From CAZEYI01 sp964422855 (GTDB lineage Bacteria > Patescibacteriota > Gracilibacteria > Absconditabacterales > Absconditicoccaceae), in NCBI GenBank assembly GCA_964422855.1, contig CAYRCS010000024.1:1-15724 (forward strand): 15,724 nt of DNA. The letters run 5' to 3'. This document shows positions 1-9,000 of the stretch, one piece after another. The notes beneath the pieces are model-generated. The model was given only the letters and a program-made list of their open reading frames with translations, was not told where the DNA came from and made no database searches. The position numbers and the translations under genes are program-made. Every line of letters starts with the position of its first letter. Positions within the stretch are counted from its first letter, which is position 1.

Positions 1-503
1 AGTTCGTCGTTTTTGTAGGTGGAAACTTCTTTGTTTTGCGTGCTAGGAGAATTGTTTATATAGTCTTGGAATCAGGCGTTTTTGTCTTGGACGAGAGCAT
101 CGGTATGATGATAGACATCCGCCATGGTATTGATGCTTTGTATTTCATGGGATTCTTTGAATAGAGGGAGTTGGTAATCGATGCCTAGCGATTGGTTCAT
201 GGTTTGGAAGTCGAGGAAGAATTGTTTTTCGTCTGGAGTGACTTCTGCTCGGGTTTTGGTCTGAGCCAGTTGGTCGATGTAAAATAAAATTTTTATATAT
301 GCTTTACTAAATTCTTCTCCAAATTTATCTGATAGTTCTTTGTATTTATCGTGTTCTTTAAGTCTGTCTTCAGAAACTGGATAATTTAGATTATTGCTTG
401 TCTTTATTAGTTTATCTTTGGGTTTATCAAAATACTGATGACTTTCTTTAAAGTCATTGCTACTCATTCAAGTATTATCTTTTTCTATTGTTTCTAATTT
501 CAT
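1..503 (-). CDS. Hypothetical protein, partial (3' end outside window)
   Basis: I do not recognise this protein. Read with UGA=Gly it is open from an ATG at 501-503 to the window edge, at least 167 residues with no TAA or TAG. It begins MKLETIEKDNTGMSS. In-frame TGAs occur at codons 468-470 and 72-74. A standard-code reading would start at the internal ATG 465-467 and stop at 72. The protein is hydrophilic and rich in Lys, Asp and Glu, with no signal peptide or membrane segment, so it is probably cytoplasmic or at least not exported by Sec on its own. The ATG overlaps the end of the upstream gene on the same strand (stop TAG at 494-496), which suggests translational coupling and a shared transcript. 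There is no Shine-Dalgarno motif; the upstream sequence is A-rich. Function unknown. Confidence 0.6.
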
Positions 504-989
504 TGTGCTTTTTTTAGTTTTTTTTCAATATCGTCTACCATGAATTTTGCGTCCATTTCTTTTACTCTTAAGTCAAAGTATTCCTTTAATTTTGACCCTT
601 CTACTTTACACTGTTTTATTGCAAGGCTTCCAGCCTCTGTTTTTCATTCTCTATCNNNNNNNNNNAAAATGTCCTTCAGGTAGCTTCCCATCAGTCGGCG
701 TTAGTTTTGGCATCGATCTATCGATGATATATTTTAGTTTTTCCGGAGTATAATATGCTTTTGCTATATTCATTATGTTGCATAATTCATCTAATCGCCC
801 TTCTTTTTCTTTCTTATAACTTTCTTTTTTCATTATTACCTCATCATACATCTTTTTGACGAGAGGTTCCGTGTTTAAACAATTGTTTATAGATGTTTGA
901 GTGTTTGTTGTGGTTTGTGATAATCCTGTAGTAGGATTTGCTGTCGCCAATAATACGCTTACTGCCAAGGTTCATAGAAAATTTTTCAT
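494..989 (-). CDS. Small secreted hypothetical protein, interrupted by assembly gap
   Basis: The start is ATG 987-989, giving MKNFLGTLAVSVLLATANP with Gly6 from a TGA at 972-974. This is a typical short signal peptide: Lys, a hydrophobic core, then a small polar region, with a Thr/Gln-rich mature start. The 108 residues before the gap contain two Cys and a Lys/Glu-rich central helix-like stretch. After the N run, 53 further residues (starting DREGKTEAG) end at TAG 494-496 and are again Lys/Glu rich. The two parts are in different frames if the gap is taken as exactly 10 nt, so the gap length is arbitrary or the halves belong to different genes. I treat them as one gene because both lack stops and have similar composition. 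No family recognised. It may share an operon with the overlapping downstream gene. Confidence 0.5.
656..665. other. Assembly gap (10 N)
   Basis: Ten undetermined bases. The flanking minus-strand reading frames differ by one base when 10 nt is assumed, so the number is probably a placeholder and the real missing sequence has another length. Confidence 0.95.
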
Positions 990-1010
990 TTATGATTTTT
1001 TTGATAAGTA

Positions 1011-1045
1011 AAAATCGCGTGCTAAAAATTTCGCTACGCGATTTT
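1011..1045. promoter_or_regulatory. 10-bp inverted repeat upstream of secreted-protein gene
   Basis: Arms AAAATCGCGT (1011-1020) and ACGCGATTTT (1036-1045) are perfect complements around a 15-nt spacer. The repeat lies 22 nt upstream of the minus-strand ATG at 989, in the divergent region 990-1228. It could be an operator or a 5'-UTR hairpin. It does not look like a terminator because no gene ends here and no clean T-run follows on either strand. The rest of the 239-bp intergenic region shows only weak promoter-like sequences. Confidence 0.45.
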
Positions 1046-1149
1046 GTTGTATGATGTGACACTTCTTGGACCTTGTATCTGCATGTGGCAGTTTTGGGGT
1101 TAAACGTCAGTGCTTGTATATTATCTTTTTGTTTGCATAAGTCAAGTAT

Positions 1150-1177
1150 TTTGCTCTATCTTTGATATGTATATAGA
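1150..1177 (+). promoter_or_regulatory. Weak candidate promoter of the MgtC-family gene
   Basis: A TATAGA hexamer at 1172-1177 preceded by TTTGCT at 1150-1155 with a 16-nt spacer. It matches the TATAGT-like -10 and 16-nt spacing of other promoters proposed here, but the -35 is poor and the sequence is AT-rich, so chance is possible. Confidence 0.25.
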
Positions 1178-1228
1178 TGTTGTAATTTGTATCTTTTTTA
1201 CTATTGCCTAGAATAGTTTTTATCCGTT

Positions 1229-2488
1229 ATGTATGGCATGCTTAGCATATATCTTCTTATAAAAATTTTGTTGACTGTTGCTCTTGGCGTGCTTCTTGGC
1301 ATGGAAAGAGAGCAGACCTATTTTAAGGCTAATAAGGAAGTAACTATCGGGGTTAGAACTTTTGCCCTGATAGCTCTCTTTGGATTTGTATCTGCTATGG
1401 TAGGGCAGGATATCAATGGATTTTGGTTTGTCTGAGTGGCTTTGGCTGTTGTAGCTGTGGCGATTATTCTTTCGTCGTACTTTAGTCATAAAGCAAATGG
1501 GAGTTTTTGAATAACTACCGAAATGGCAGCATTGATTTGCTTTCTGATCGGAATTTTGGTTTTTTTGGATTATCAACTCATCGCTATAACGATCGCTATC
1601 ATCACGTTTATGCTTATGTCTTTCCGTGAGCAACTTCACTGATTGGTACACAAAATTAGTATGGATGAAATCTATGATGCGGTTAAATTTGCGATTATTG
1701 CATTTATTATACTCCCTTTGCTACCAAATCAAGATTATGGTTTTTTGGGCTTATTCAACCCCTACAAGACATGGCTTATGGTTGTTTTTGTTTCGGGGAT
1801 ATGATTTGTATGATATATCCTCACCAAAATTGTTGGCACTAAGAAAGGTATAGGACTTACTGGTCTAATAGGAGGGATAGTTTCTAGTACTGCTGTGACA
1901 ACATCCTTGTCAGGATTGTCTAAGAAGGCAAAAAACTTTAGTGCATTTGTTTTTGGTGTATTGGTGTCTTCGTCTATTATGTTTGTCAGAGTTGGTATCT
2001 ATGCATTTGCTCTCAATAAAGACTTGTTTGCTCGTTTGATGATCCCATTGTGAGTGATGGCAGGAGTATGACTTATCATTTCATTGTGGCATTATTTGCA
2101 TGAATGACCGAGAGAAAAGAATGCAGATGTCGACATCAAGGTGGAGTCGCCTTTTGCGCTTAAGCCAGCATTGTTCTTTGGTCTTTTCTTTGCGTTTATC
2201 ATATGACTTTCCAAATTATCTTTACACTATCTTCCAGCAGAGAGTCTGTATTTTGTTGCTTTTTTCTCATGATTTACTGACGTGGATGCCATTACGCTTT
2301 CGGTAGCGTCTCTCAAAGAACTTTCGCTCAATACAGCAACGATTGCTATCATTATAGCTGTGATGGTCAATACTGCAGTCAAAGGATGAATTGCATTCTT
2401 GTTTGGCGCTAGAAAGTTTGCTCTGCAGGTTATTGTTGCTATATCTCTGGTTATACTTGCTGGTGGCGCTTCGTTATTCTTCCTATAA
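1229..2488 (+). CDS. MgtC/SapB family membrane protein with DUF4010 domain
   Basis: With UGA=Gly the frame is open for 419 residues to TAA 2486-2488; eleven TGAs are in frame. The N-terminal part (about residues 8-130) matches the MgtC/SapB membrane domain, with hydrophobic helices and the signature GVLLGMEREQ followed by VRTFALIALFG. The C-terminal part (about 165-385) matches DUF4010: it has LPLLPNQDYG, FNPYKTWLMVVFVSGIG and GLTGLIGGIVSSTAVTTSLS, the most conserved part of that family. Length equals the usual roughly 420 residues of MgtC-DUF4010 fusions. It is an integral membrane protein with many helices. MgtC proteins are linked to growth at low Mg2+ and to membrane-potential or ATPase control, but the substrate of DUF4010 fusions is not known. 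An in-frame ATG at 1238 is an alternative start. No Shine-Dalgarno sequence is visible. Confidence 0.88.
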
Positions 2489-2512
2489 AAAAATAGCACA
2501 CTACTGCGCTAT
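2487..2512 (-). terminator. Rho-independent terminator of tRNA-Val
   Basis: Read on the minus strand: stem ATAGCGCA, loop GTAG, stem TGTGCTAT (8 bp with one G-U pair), immediately followed by a run of T (plus-strand A-run 2487-2492). It lies 14 nt downstream of the tRNA 3' end. The T-run overlaps the stop codon of the convergent MgtC-family gene, so the same hairpin may also slow plus-strand transcription, although the T-tract there is poor. Confidence 0.75.
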
Positions 2513-2526
2513 ATTTGATAATATAC

Positions 2527-2603
2527 TGGTGGGCGATATTGGACTCGAACCAACGACCTCTACAATGTCAATGTAGCGCTCTAGCCAACTGAGCTAATCG
2601 CCC
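2527..2603 (-). tRNA. tRNA-Val (anticodon GAC)
   Basis: The minus strand folds into a complete cloverleaf. The acceptor stem is GGGCGAT with ATCGCCC, followed by discriminator A and an encoded CCA (ACCA at 2530-2527). The D arm is GCTC...GAGC. The anticodon stem CTACA/TGTAG encloses loop TTGACAT, giving anticodon GAC, which reads Val codons GUC and GUU. The T arm is GTTGG, TTCGAGT, CCAAT. All canonical features are present and no intron is seen. It has its own promoter and terminator. Confidence 0.95.
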
Positions 2604-2612
2604 GTGACATCT

Positions 2613-2640
2613 ATCATATAGATACATCATTTTTTATCAA
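2613..2640 (-). promoter_or_regulatory. Promoter of tRNA-Val
   Basis: On the minus strand, -35 TTGATA (2635-2640) and -10 TATGAT (2613-2618) are separated by 16 nt. The -10 ends 9 nt before the tRNA 5' end at 2603, which fits a start close to the mature tRNA. Both hexamers are near the sigma-70 consensus. Confidence 0.6.
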
Positions 2641-2647
2641 GTCCTGA

Positions 2648-2675
2648 TTGCATTTTTTGCATTTTTTGCTATAGT
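2648..2675 (+). promoter_or_regulatory. Candidate promoter of the desaturase-argS-lipoprotein-RND cluster
   Basis: -10 TATAGT at 2670-2675 with an upstream TGC (extended -10 form). The weak -35 TTGCAT at 2648-2653 has a 16-nt spacer. It sits back to back with the tRNA-Val promoter and about 33 nt before the ATG at 2708. Confidence 0.45.
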
Positions 2676-2707
2676 GCTGTTGATGGTTTTATCTGCTTTT
2701 CGATAGG

Positions 2708-3532
2708 ATGAAAATTGATAAACATTTTTGGCTCAATGTATTGGCAGGCTTGGTGATATTAGCATATGCTGGATTGGTTGTTGCTACTGCTGTTGTGGAT
2801 GTGCGGGTATTTCTGTTTTTTGTACTTCACTGGTATGTTGCAGTTTTTTTGCAGAGTTTTTTCTTGCATCGTTATGCTGCACATGCTATGTTTACGATGC
2901 ATAGATGGTGGGAGAAATTTTTCCATATTTTGACATACATGATCCATGGATCTTCCTACTTAGTGCCTTCTGCATATGCTATACTGCATAGATTGCACCA
3001 CAAATTTTCTGATACTATTGACGATCCTCATTCGCCTATTTTTTTCAAAGATATCTTTACACTGATGCATAAGACAAAGTGAATTTATATGAAGATATTG
3101 GCTGATGCTAATGCATATAAGGCACAATTTACAGCAAACTATCCTATCTGGAAGTGGTTTGATGCATGGGGGAATAGCTGGATAAGTCGTGTTTTATGGG
3201 GAGTTTTGTACATAAGTATCTATGCGCTTCTTGGGGCGAGTTGGTGGATGTATTTCTTGTTGCCAATTCATTTCCTTATGAATCCTGTCCATGGAGCAAT
3301 TGTCAATCGATTTGGCCATATGGCAGGGTATATAAATTATAAACTTGATGATCATTCCAAAAATACTTTGCCTATCGATATTTTGACTGTCTGAGAATTG
3401 TTTCAAAACAACCATCATGCACAGGGGACCAATCCAAAATTTGCTCGCAAGTGGCGAGAGATAGATCCTACCTATGCGGTTATGAAATTGCTTGCACGAT
3501 GTAGAATTATACGCTTTACCTGAGTTAAGTAG
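2708..3532 (+). CDS. Fatty acid desaturase (acyl desaturase, membrane di-iron)
   Basis: A 274-residue protein ending at TAG 3530-3532, with three in-frame TGAs read as Gly (at 3080, 3392 and 3521). It carries the three histidine boxes of membrane-bound desaturases: HRYAAH (54-59), HRLHH (94-98) and QNNHH (233-237). The additional NPVHGAIVNRFGH segment (192-204) is also typical. The third box has Gln in place of the first His, a variant I associate with a bacterial desaturase subgroup having ELFQNNHH, so the enzyme is expected to be active. Hydrophobic helices at about 8-30, 34-52 and 163-190 fit an integral inner-membrane enzyme. The family introduces a double bond into acyl chains using O2 and an electron donor. 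The regiospecificity cannot be read from sequence. The end is only 10 nt before argS, so the two are likely co-transcribed. Confidence 0.88.
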
Positions 3533-3542
3533 TTAGTGGATT

Positions 3543-5252
3543 ATGATAGATTATAAGAAATATATTGCATCGTTGTTGGTGCCGCATGTATGATTGTCTG
3601 AGGAGGAAATTGTGACTCTTATAGAAAGACCAGCAGAATCAAGCCATGGAGATTTTGCTTTCCCATGCTTTACCTTAGCAAAAACATTGAAAAAGTCGCC
3701 CATGGTGCTTGCTACAGAGTTACAAGTAGCTATAGTTTTGGATGTGTCAATTATCAGTAGTGCTCAGGCTATGTGACCATATGTTAATTTCTTTGTCAAT
3801 GTCGCAAAAATAGCTTCAGAGATTATTCCTCAAGTCGCTATACAAAAAGATCGATTTGGATCAGGACAAGCAAAATGACAAAAACTTATGATAGAATCGC
3901 CAGGGCCAAATACCAATAAACCACTTCATTTGTGACATGTAAGAAATATGCTCTTGGGTAATGCACTTGAAGAGATCGCTCGTTTTGCTGGTTATGATGT
4001 AACCAGAGTAGACATCATCAATGATCGTGGAGTACATATTTGTAAGTCAATGCTTGCCTATAAATTGTTTGGCAACAATGTCGAACCTGATAAGAAGGGA
4101 GATCATTTTGTGTGAGAGTGGTATGTCTTATTTGATACTAAAAATAAAGAAGATCCGACCATGGAAGAAAAAGCTCAAGAAATGCTGAGAGCTTGGGAAG
4201 ATGGGGATCCAGAAGTCCGTGCTTTGTGGAAGAAGATGAATGATCGAGCGATCAATGGTATGCAAGAAACCTATGCAAGATATGGCGTTACTATTGATAA
4301 AGCGTATGCTGAAAGTGATCATTATCTCAAAGGAAAAGATGTTGTCCAAGAGTGACTAGATCAAGGGATGTTTGTGCGTGATGAGAAATGAAATATTGTC
4401 TTTGTAGATGAAGCAGAGAATATTAAGAAAGTTGTGTTGAGGGCTGATGGTACCTCTATCTATATTACGCAAGATATTGTCCTGGCTGGACTAAGATATG
4501 AGGATTACAAAATGGACAAGATGGTCTATGTGGTAGCCAATGAACAGATAGATCATTTCAAAGCTTTGTTTGCTATCTTTAAAAAACTAGGCTATAGTTT
4601 TGCAAACGATTGTTACCATCTCGCATATGGTTATATATCTTTGCCAAGCGGCAGAATGAAGAGCAGGGAAGGGACTGTGGTCGATGCTGATGATGTTGCA
4701 GATAGTATGCATGCCGATGCTTTGGCCTTGATCAAACAAAGATACCCAGAATTGTCAGATGCAGAATCTCATGTCAGAGCTGAACAAATAGCGATGGCTG
4801 CCATTAAGTTCTTTATGCTCAAATATGATGTGTTCAAAGACTTTATATTTGATATAGAAGAATCCCTGTCTTTTGATGGAGAGACTGGCCCATACTTACA
4901 ATATACGCATGCCAGATGTTGTAGTGTTTTACAAAAAGCAGGTATTGGGTTGGATATACCATCTGATGTGCAGTTTGATCTGTTGCAAGCAGATGAAGAG
5001 AGATTGTTGCTTTTGCATTTGTACTATTTCCCTACGTGCGTTGCTCAATCAGCCGATAAATATGCTCCTGACAATGTTGCTAGATATGCCCTTACTTTGG
5101 CTCAATTGTTTAATTGATACTATCAAAAACAACAGTTTATTGTCGAAGATATAGCGTTGCAAAAAGCTCGTTTGGCTTTGGTATCTAGTGTTAGACAAAC
5201 TATGGAAAATGCACTTCGTCTTATAGGTGTATCGGCTCCTCAGCAGATGTAG
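3543..5252 (+). CDS. argS: Arginine--tRNA ligase
   Basis: A 569-residue class I aminoacyl-tRNA synthetase, ending at TAG 5250-5252, with eight TGAs read as Gly. It charges tRNA-Arg with arginine using ATP. The N-terminal additional domain includes SSHGDFAFPCFTLAK (33-47). The active-site block ESPGPNTNKPLHLGHVRN carries the HIGH-type motif HLGH at 129-132; its Gly131 is a TGA at 3933-3935. The KMSKS-equivalent loop reads GRMKSREGTVVDADD, and GETGPYLQYTHARC with a C-terminal DALR anticodon-binding helical domain follows. Length is that of a complete bacterial ArgS. The chosen ATG gives MIDYKKYIASLL, matching the usual N-terminal domain start. No Shine-Dalgarno motif precedes it. Read with the standard code, this essential gene would be broken into several pieces. 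Confidence 0.96.
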
Positions 5253-5286
5253 TACATTATTTTTACAATAAATTGCTTATATTTGT

Positions 5287-5943
5287 ATGAAAAAAAAATT
5301 GTTCCTCATTCCTTTTTGTATCGTATTGGCAGGATGTTTGTCTTTGGATAAACAGTCAGATGTTGTTACTGATCTTGTTAATCCTCGTCAGGCTGAGGTT
5401 TCTATACAGCTTATAGACATTGCTATGCCTGCTATGACAGGATGTTCTCGATATACATATGCTGATAGTGGATATGGCGTACAATTCGTCTCTCAAATTT
5501 GCGATACTGATCTTGGACATTACCAGCTTTATCCTGTAACTGAAGGTTATGCTATCAAGACAGATACGGGCATATCGGATCCAGTTATCCGTTTTTTTCG
5601 TAAGGATATAGTTAGCGACATTACACTTGATATATCAAATACCCTCAATGAAAATTTAACAGGAGATGCATTTTTGGGGTGTTTGGTTTCGTTGTCTCCT
5701 CTCCAAAAAGCAAGGCAACAAGAAATCTGGAGATATAGTGTAGTCCCTTTTGGAACATATGAGGAAATAGTCAAAGATATACAAAAAACTGACACGAACT
5801 ATCGTGGATGCGGTATGTTTGATGGATCACAAGAACCATATGGCTACTTCCAATACCATAGCTGATCTAGTATGTATTTTTTTGTGCAGTTGGCTACTAC
5901 TGGAACTTTGTTTGATCCCAATTCATTTGCCATAACGCAATAG
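5287..5943 (+). CDS. Putative lipoprotein, family not recognised
   Basis: 218 residues ending at TAG 5941-5943, with one TGA read as Gly193. The N-terminus is a lipoprotein signal: MKKK, a hydrophobic core and lipobox VLAGC with the lipid-attachment Cys17. The mature part is soluble and mostly beta-like, with four cysteines at 53, 72, 132 and 175 that could form two disulfides. It contains paired aromatic/Gly motifs (TYADSGYGVQF, EPYGYFQYH). I do not recognise a family. It begins 34 nt after argS and ends 82 nt before the RND permease, on the same strand. It may therefore be a membrane-tethered accessory of that transporter, but this rests on position only. Confidence 0.72.
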
Positions 5944-6025
5944 TATAGTATTGATTTTATTATTTTGGTTGTTTTTGTTCCTATAAATAGTATAGGAAAT
6001 ATGAGATTTATTGTTGAATATTGTG

Positions 6026-9000
6026 ATGTTAAAAGATACTCGCCCTTTTTTGGATAGCTTGGAAAATAATTTTTATGGATTTTGGATCAAGAATTTTAGG
6101 ATATCGTTGTTGTGTATTATTCTTTTGGTGTTCTATGGTATCTATTCTCTTCTGGTTATACCAAAAGAATCAACCCCGGATATTAAATTTGGGATAGTTA
6201 GTGTGACAACAGTCTATCCAGGAGCAAACCCTATCGATGTAGATGATCTAGTGACGACAGAAATTGAAGATAAAATAAAAGAATTACAGTGAATAGATGC
6301 TATCCAATCATCAAGCTCAGTTGGGTTTTCTCAGATTACTATAACTTTAGAAAATGAAACTAATACCAAAGATTTTATAGCTAGTGTTCAGCAAGAAATC
6401 AATAAAGTCCAGCTTCCTACTGAAGCTACAGATCCTGCTGTTGCTGAGATAAGTACTGATAATGAAGTGTTGTTTCAAATGATGCTCTATGCTTCTAGTT
6501 CCGTTTTTGATCAAGAAAATTTTAGAACTTTGGCTAATGACTTTGCTAGGAACATAAAAGGCAAATGACCTATAGTTGATGTGACTATTGCTGGGCAATC
6601 TAGTACGAGTGAATATGATGTGGCTGTTGTTGTTAATCCTATCAAACTGGAGCAATTGGATATAAGTGCTAGCTCCATAGCTCAGGCGATTAGATCTTAT
6701 GGACAGAGTGTTCCCTTGGGTAATTATGCTATTGGTGATTCGCGTTATGACTTTAGAATATCTTCATCATTGCAGTCTTTGCAGGATCTGATGCAGGTGC
6801 CTATTATTACTCCTCGTGGATCGATATTTCTCCAAGATATAGCTAGTATTGAAAGAGATTATGTTAGCGATGCTGTCATTCTTGGTTGAATTTATGGAAG
6901 TAGTGGTAACCACGCTGTAGAACTTACTATTTTTAAGCCACAAAGAAGCGATGTATTTAGTGATTCTGATGCAGCTAGATCTATCATTACGTCTGAATTG
7001 CAAAAAAAAGTGTATGCCGGTATATCATATGCATATACTCAAGATATTGCCGAGGTTATTGTTGATGATTATTCTTCTTTGGCAACCAATGGTTTACAAT
7101 CACTGTTGTTTATATTCTTGATTATGCGATTTTTTGTATGATTTAAGCAGTCGATTATAGCAAGTTTTGCTATGTTGTTGTCATTTTTTGTGACGTTTAT
7201 ATTTCTCAATACTTACTGATACACGCTTAACTTTTTGACAAACTTCAGTTTGGTTCTTACCTTTGGTATGGGTATAGATACGGTTATTGTTATCATAGAA
7301 GCTGCCTATGAGTATATGAAGAAAGGATTTGATTCGAAGACAGCAGTATTACTTGCTATGAAAAATTATGCATGACCAAACATATCTTCCTCTATAGCAA
7401 ATATGATCGTATTTATTCCTCTTCTTCTTCTGCCTGGAGTAACGGGCAAGTTTTTGGCATACATCCCTATTACTATATTTGTTACCTTGTTGGCGAGTTT
7501 GTTTTTGGCTTCATCTATCAATAGTGCTTTATTTTGGAAGCTCAACAAAAATTTCTCTTTTTATTATGTGGATGATCCTGCTTCTGATCAAGATGAAGAA
7601 TTGCTCATTAGTGAAGATGAGATGAGTGTTTTGGAACAAGAGAGAAAGGGGAAAATCGCGCTTCCTCACACCTCACAACCTCGTACAGATGTCTTTATAA
7701 CCGGAATAGCACATAAGTATACCTCTTGGTTGCATCGTATTGTTGTTAGTGTCAAAGCTAGGCGTATTGTTATATTTGGTCCACTTATTGCTCTTGTTCT
7801 GACTTTTGTATTTTTATCTCCACGTATATGATTTTCGTTGTTCCCTTCTGGAGACAATCCATTTGTACTTTATCAAATTCAGGGTGATGATTGATCTACT
7901 ACTGAATCTATGCAAGTGATCCTGCCCGATGTTGATTATGTATTGTCTGATATCCCTGAAATTAAGGCATATACTATTACGGCTCTGAATAATTCTGTAG
8001 ATATATCAATTATATTGTTTGCTAAAGCTGATAGGCAAAGAGATTCGTTTGCTATTGAAGACGAGATAAAACAGCGCTTTACCTATCTTCAACAACAAGG
8101 ATATCGTGTCGAAGGCAAGGTACAGGCATGAGGTCCTCCTGTAGGTAAGGCTATTGGTATACAGCTTATCGCTCAAGATGCTTCTCAATTGAGTGTACTA
8201 AGAGAGGTGTCACAAGATTTTGAAACATATATACGTACACTTACTGGTGCTATTAATATATCTAATAGTAGCCCTACTACTCCCTGACAATTCCAATTTA
8301 CTCTCAATAAAAATAAGTTATCTGCTTTGGGACTAACTCCAAGCGATGTACAGAATGATATAGCTCCAGCACTTCTTGGTATTGATGCAGGGACTATAGC
8401 TATTGATCAAGAAGATAGGGACATTGTTGTTAGATATCCATTTCTTGGATCTCGTCTTTCGCCAGATCAGCTTATGAGCACTATGATTAGCACAAGACAG
8501 TGAAGCATATCTCTTGGTGATGTAGCTGACTATACTTTGGATCCATGACTTTCTACTATTACTAGAGATGAGTGAGATATTACTGTTCGTGTAGATGCTG
8601 ATTTAGAGCAGGGAATTCCTGCTACAGCATTACAACCATTGATTATATCGTATGCAGAAACATATCCATTTCCTGAGGGTATTTCCTTTAAGGCTGGATG
8701 AGAAAATGAAGCCAATAGCGATCTTATACAGGCAACTATGATGGCTTTCTTTATTGCTATATTCTTAACTTTCTTGGTATTGGTATATCAATTTAATTCT
8801 TTCTCACAGCCGGCAATTATTTTATACTCTATTGTTTTAGCATTGCTTGGTGTTAATGTATGATTATTTGTAACCGGGAATCCTTATAGTATGTCATTTG
8901 CTATATGATTTATTTCATTGATAGGATTGGTGGTTAATAATGCGATCTTTTTGATAGATAAGATCAATAGAAATCTCCAATTATGAGCTGAACTTTTGCA

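Noticed and set aside
844..1062. Minus-strand 72-codon frame overlapping the secreted-protein start
   Set aside because: It lies mostly in another frame of a better-supported gene with a signal peptide, crosses the inverted repeat, and shows no protein-like motif.
1229..2488. MgtC-family gene as a pseudogene with many stops
   Set aside because: All interruptions are TGA; none is TAA or TAG and there is no frameshift. Reading TGA as Gly restores conserved residues and the normal family length.
2648..2670. Short direct repeats TTGCATTTTTTGCATTTTTTGC as a CRISPR-like or iteron array
   Set aside because: Only two to three copies of an A/T-rich 9-mer with no spacers; better explained as a promoter spacer in AT-rich DNA.
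3233..3243. Desaturase inactive because the third His box lacks its first His
   Set aside because: The QNNHH form with the ELFQNNHH context looks like a known subgroup of bacterial desaturases rather than decay; the other boxes are intact.
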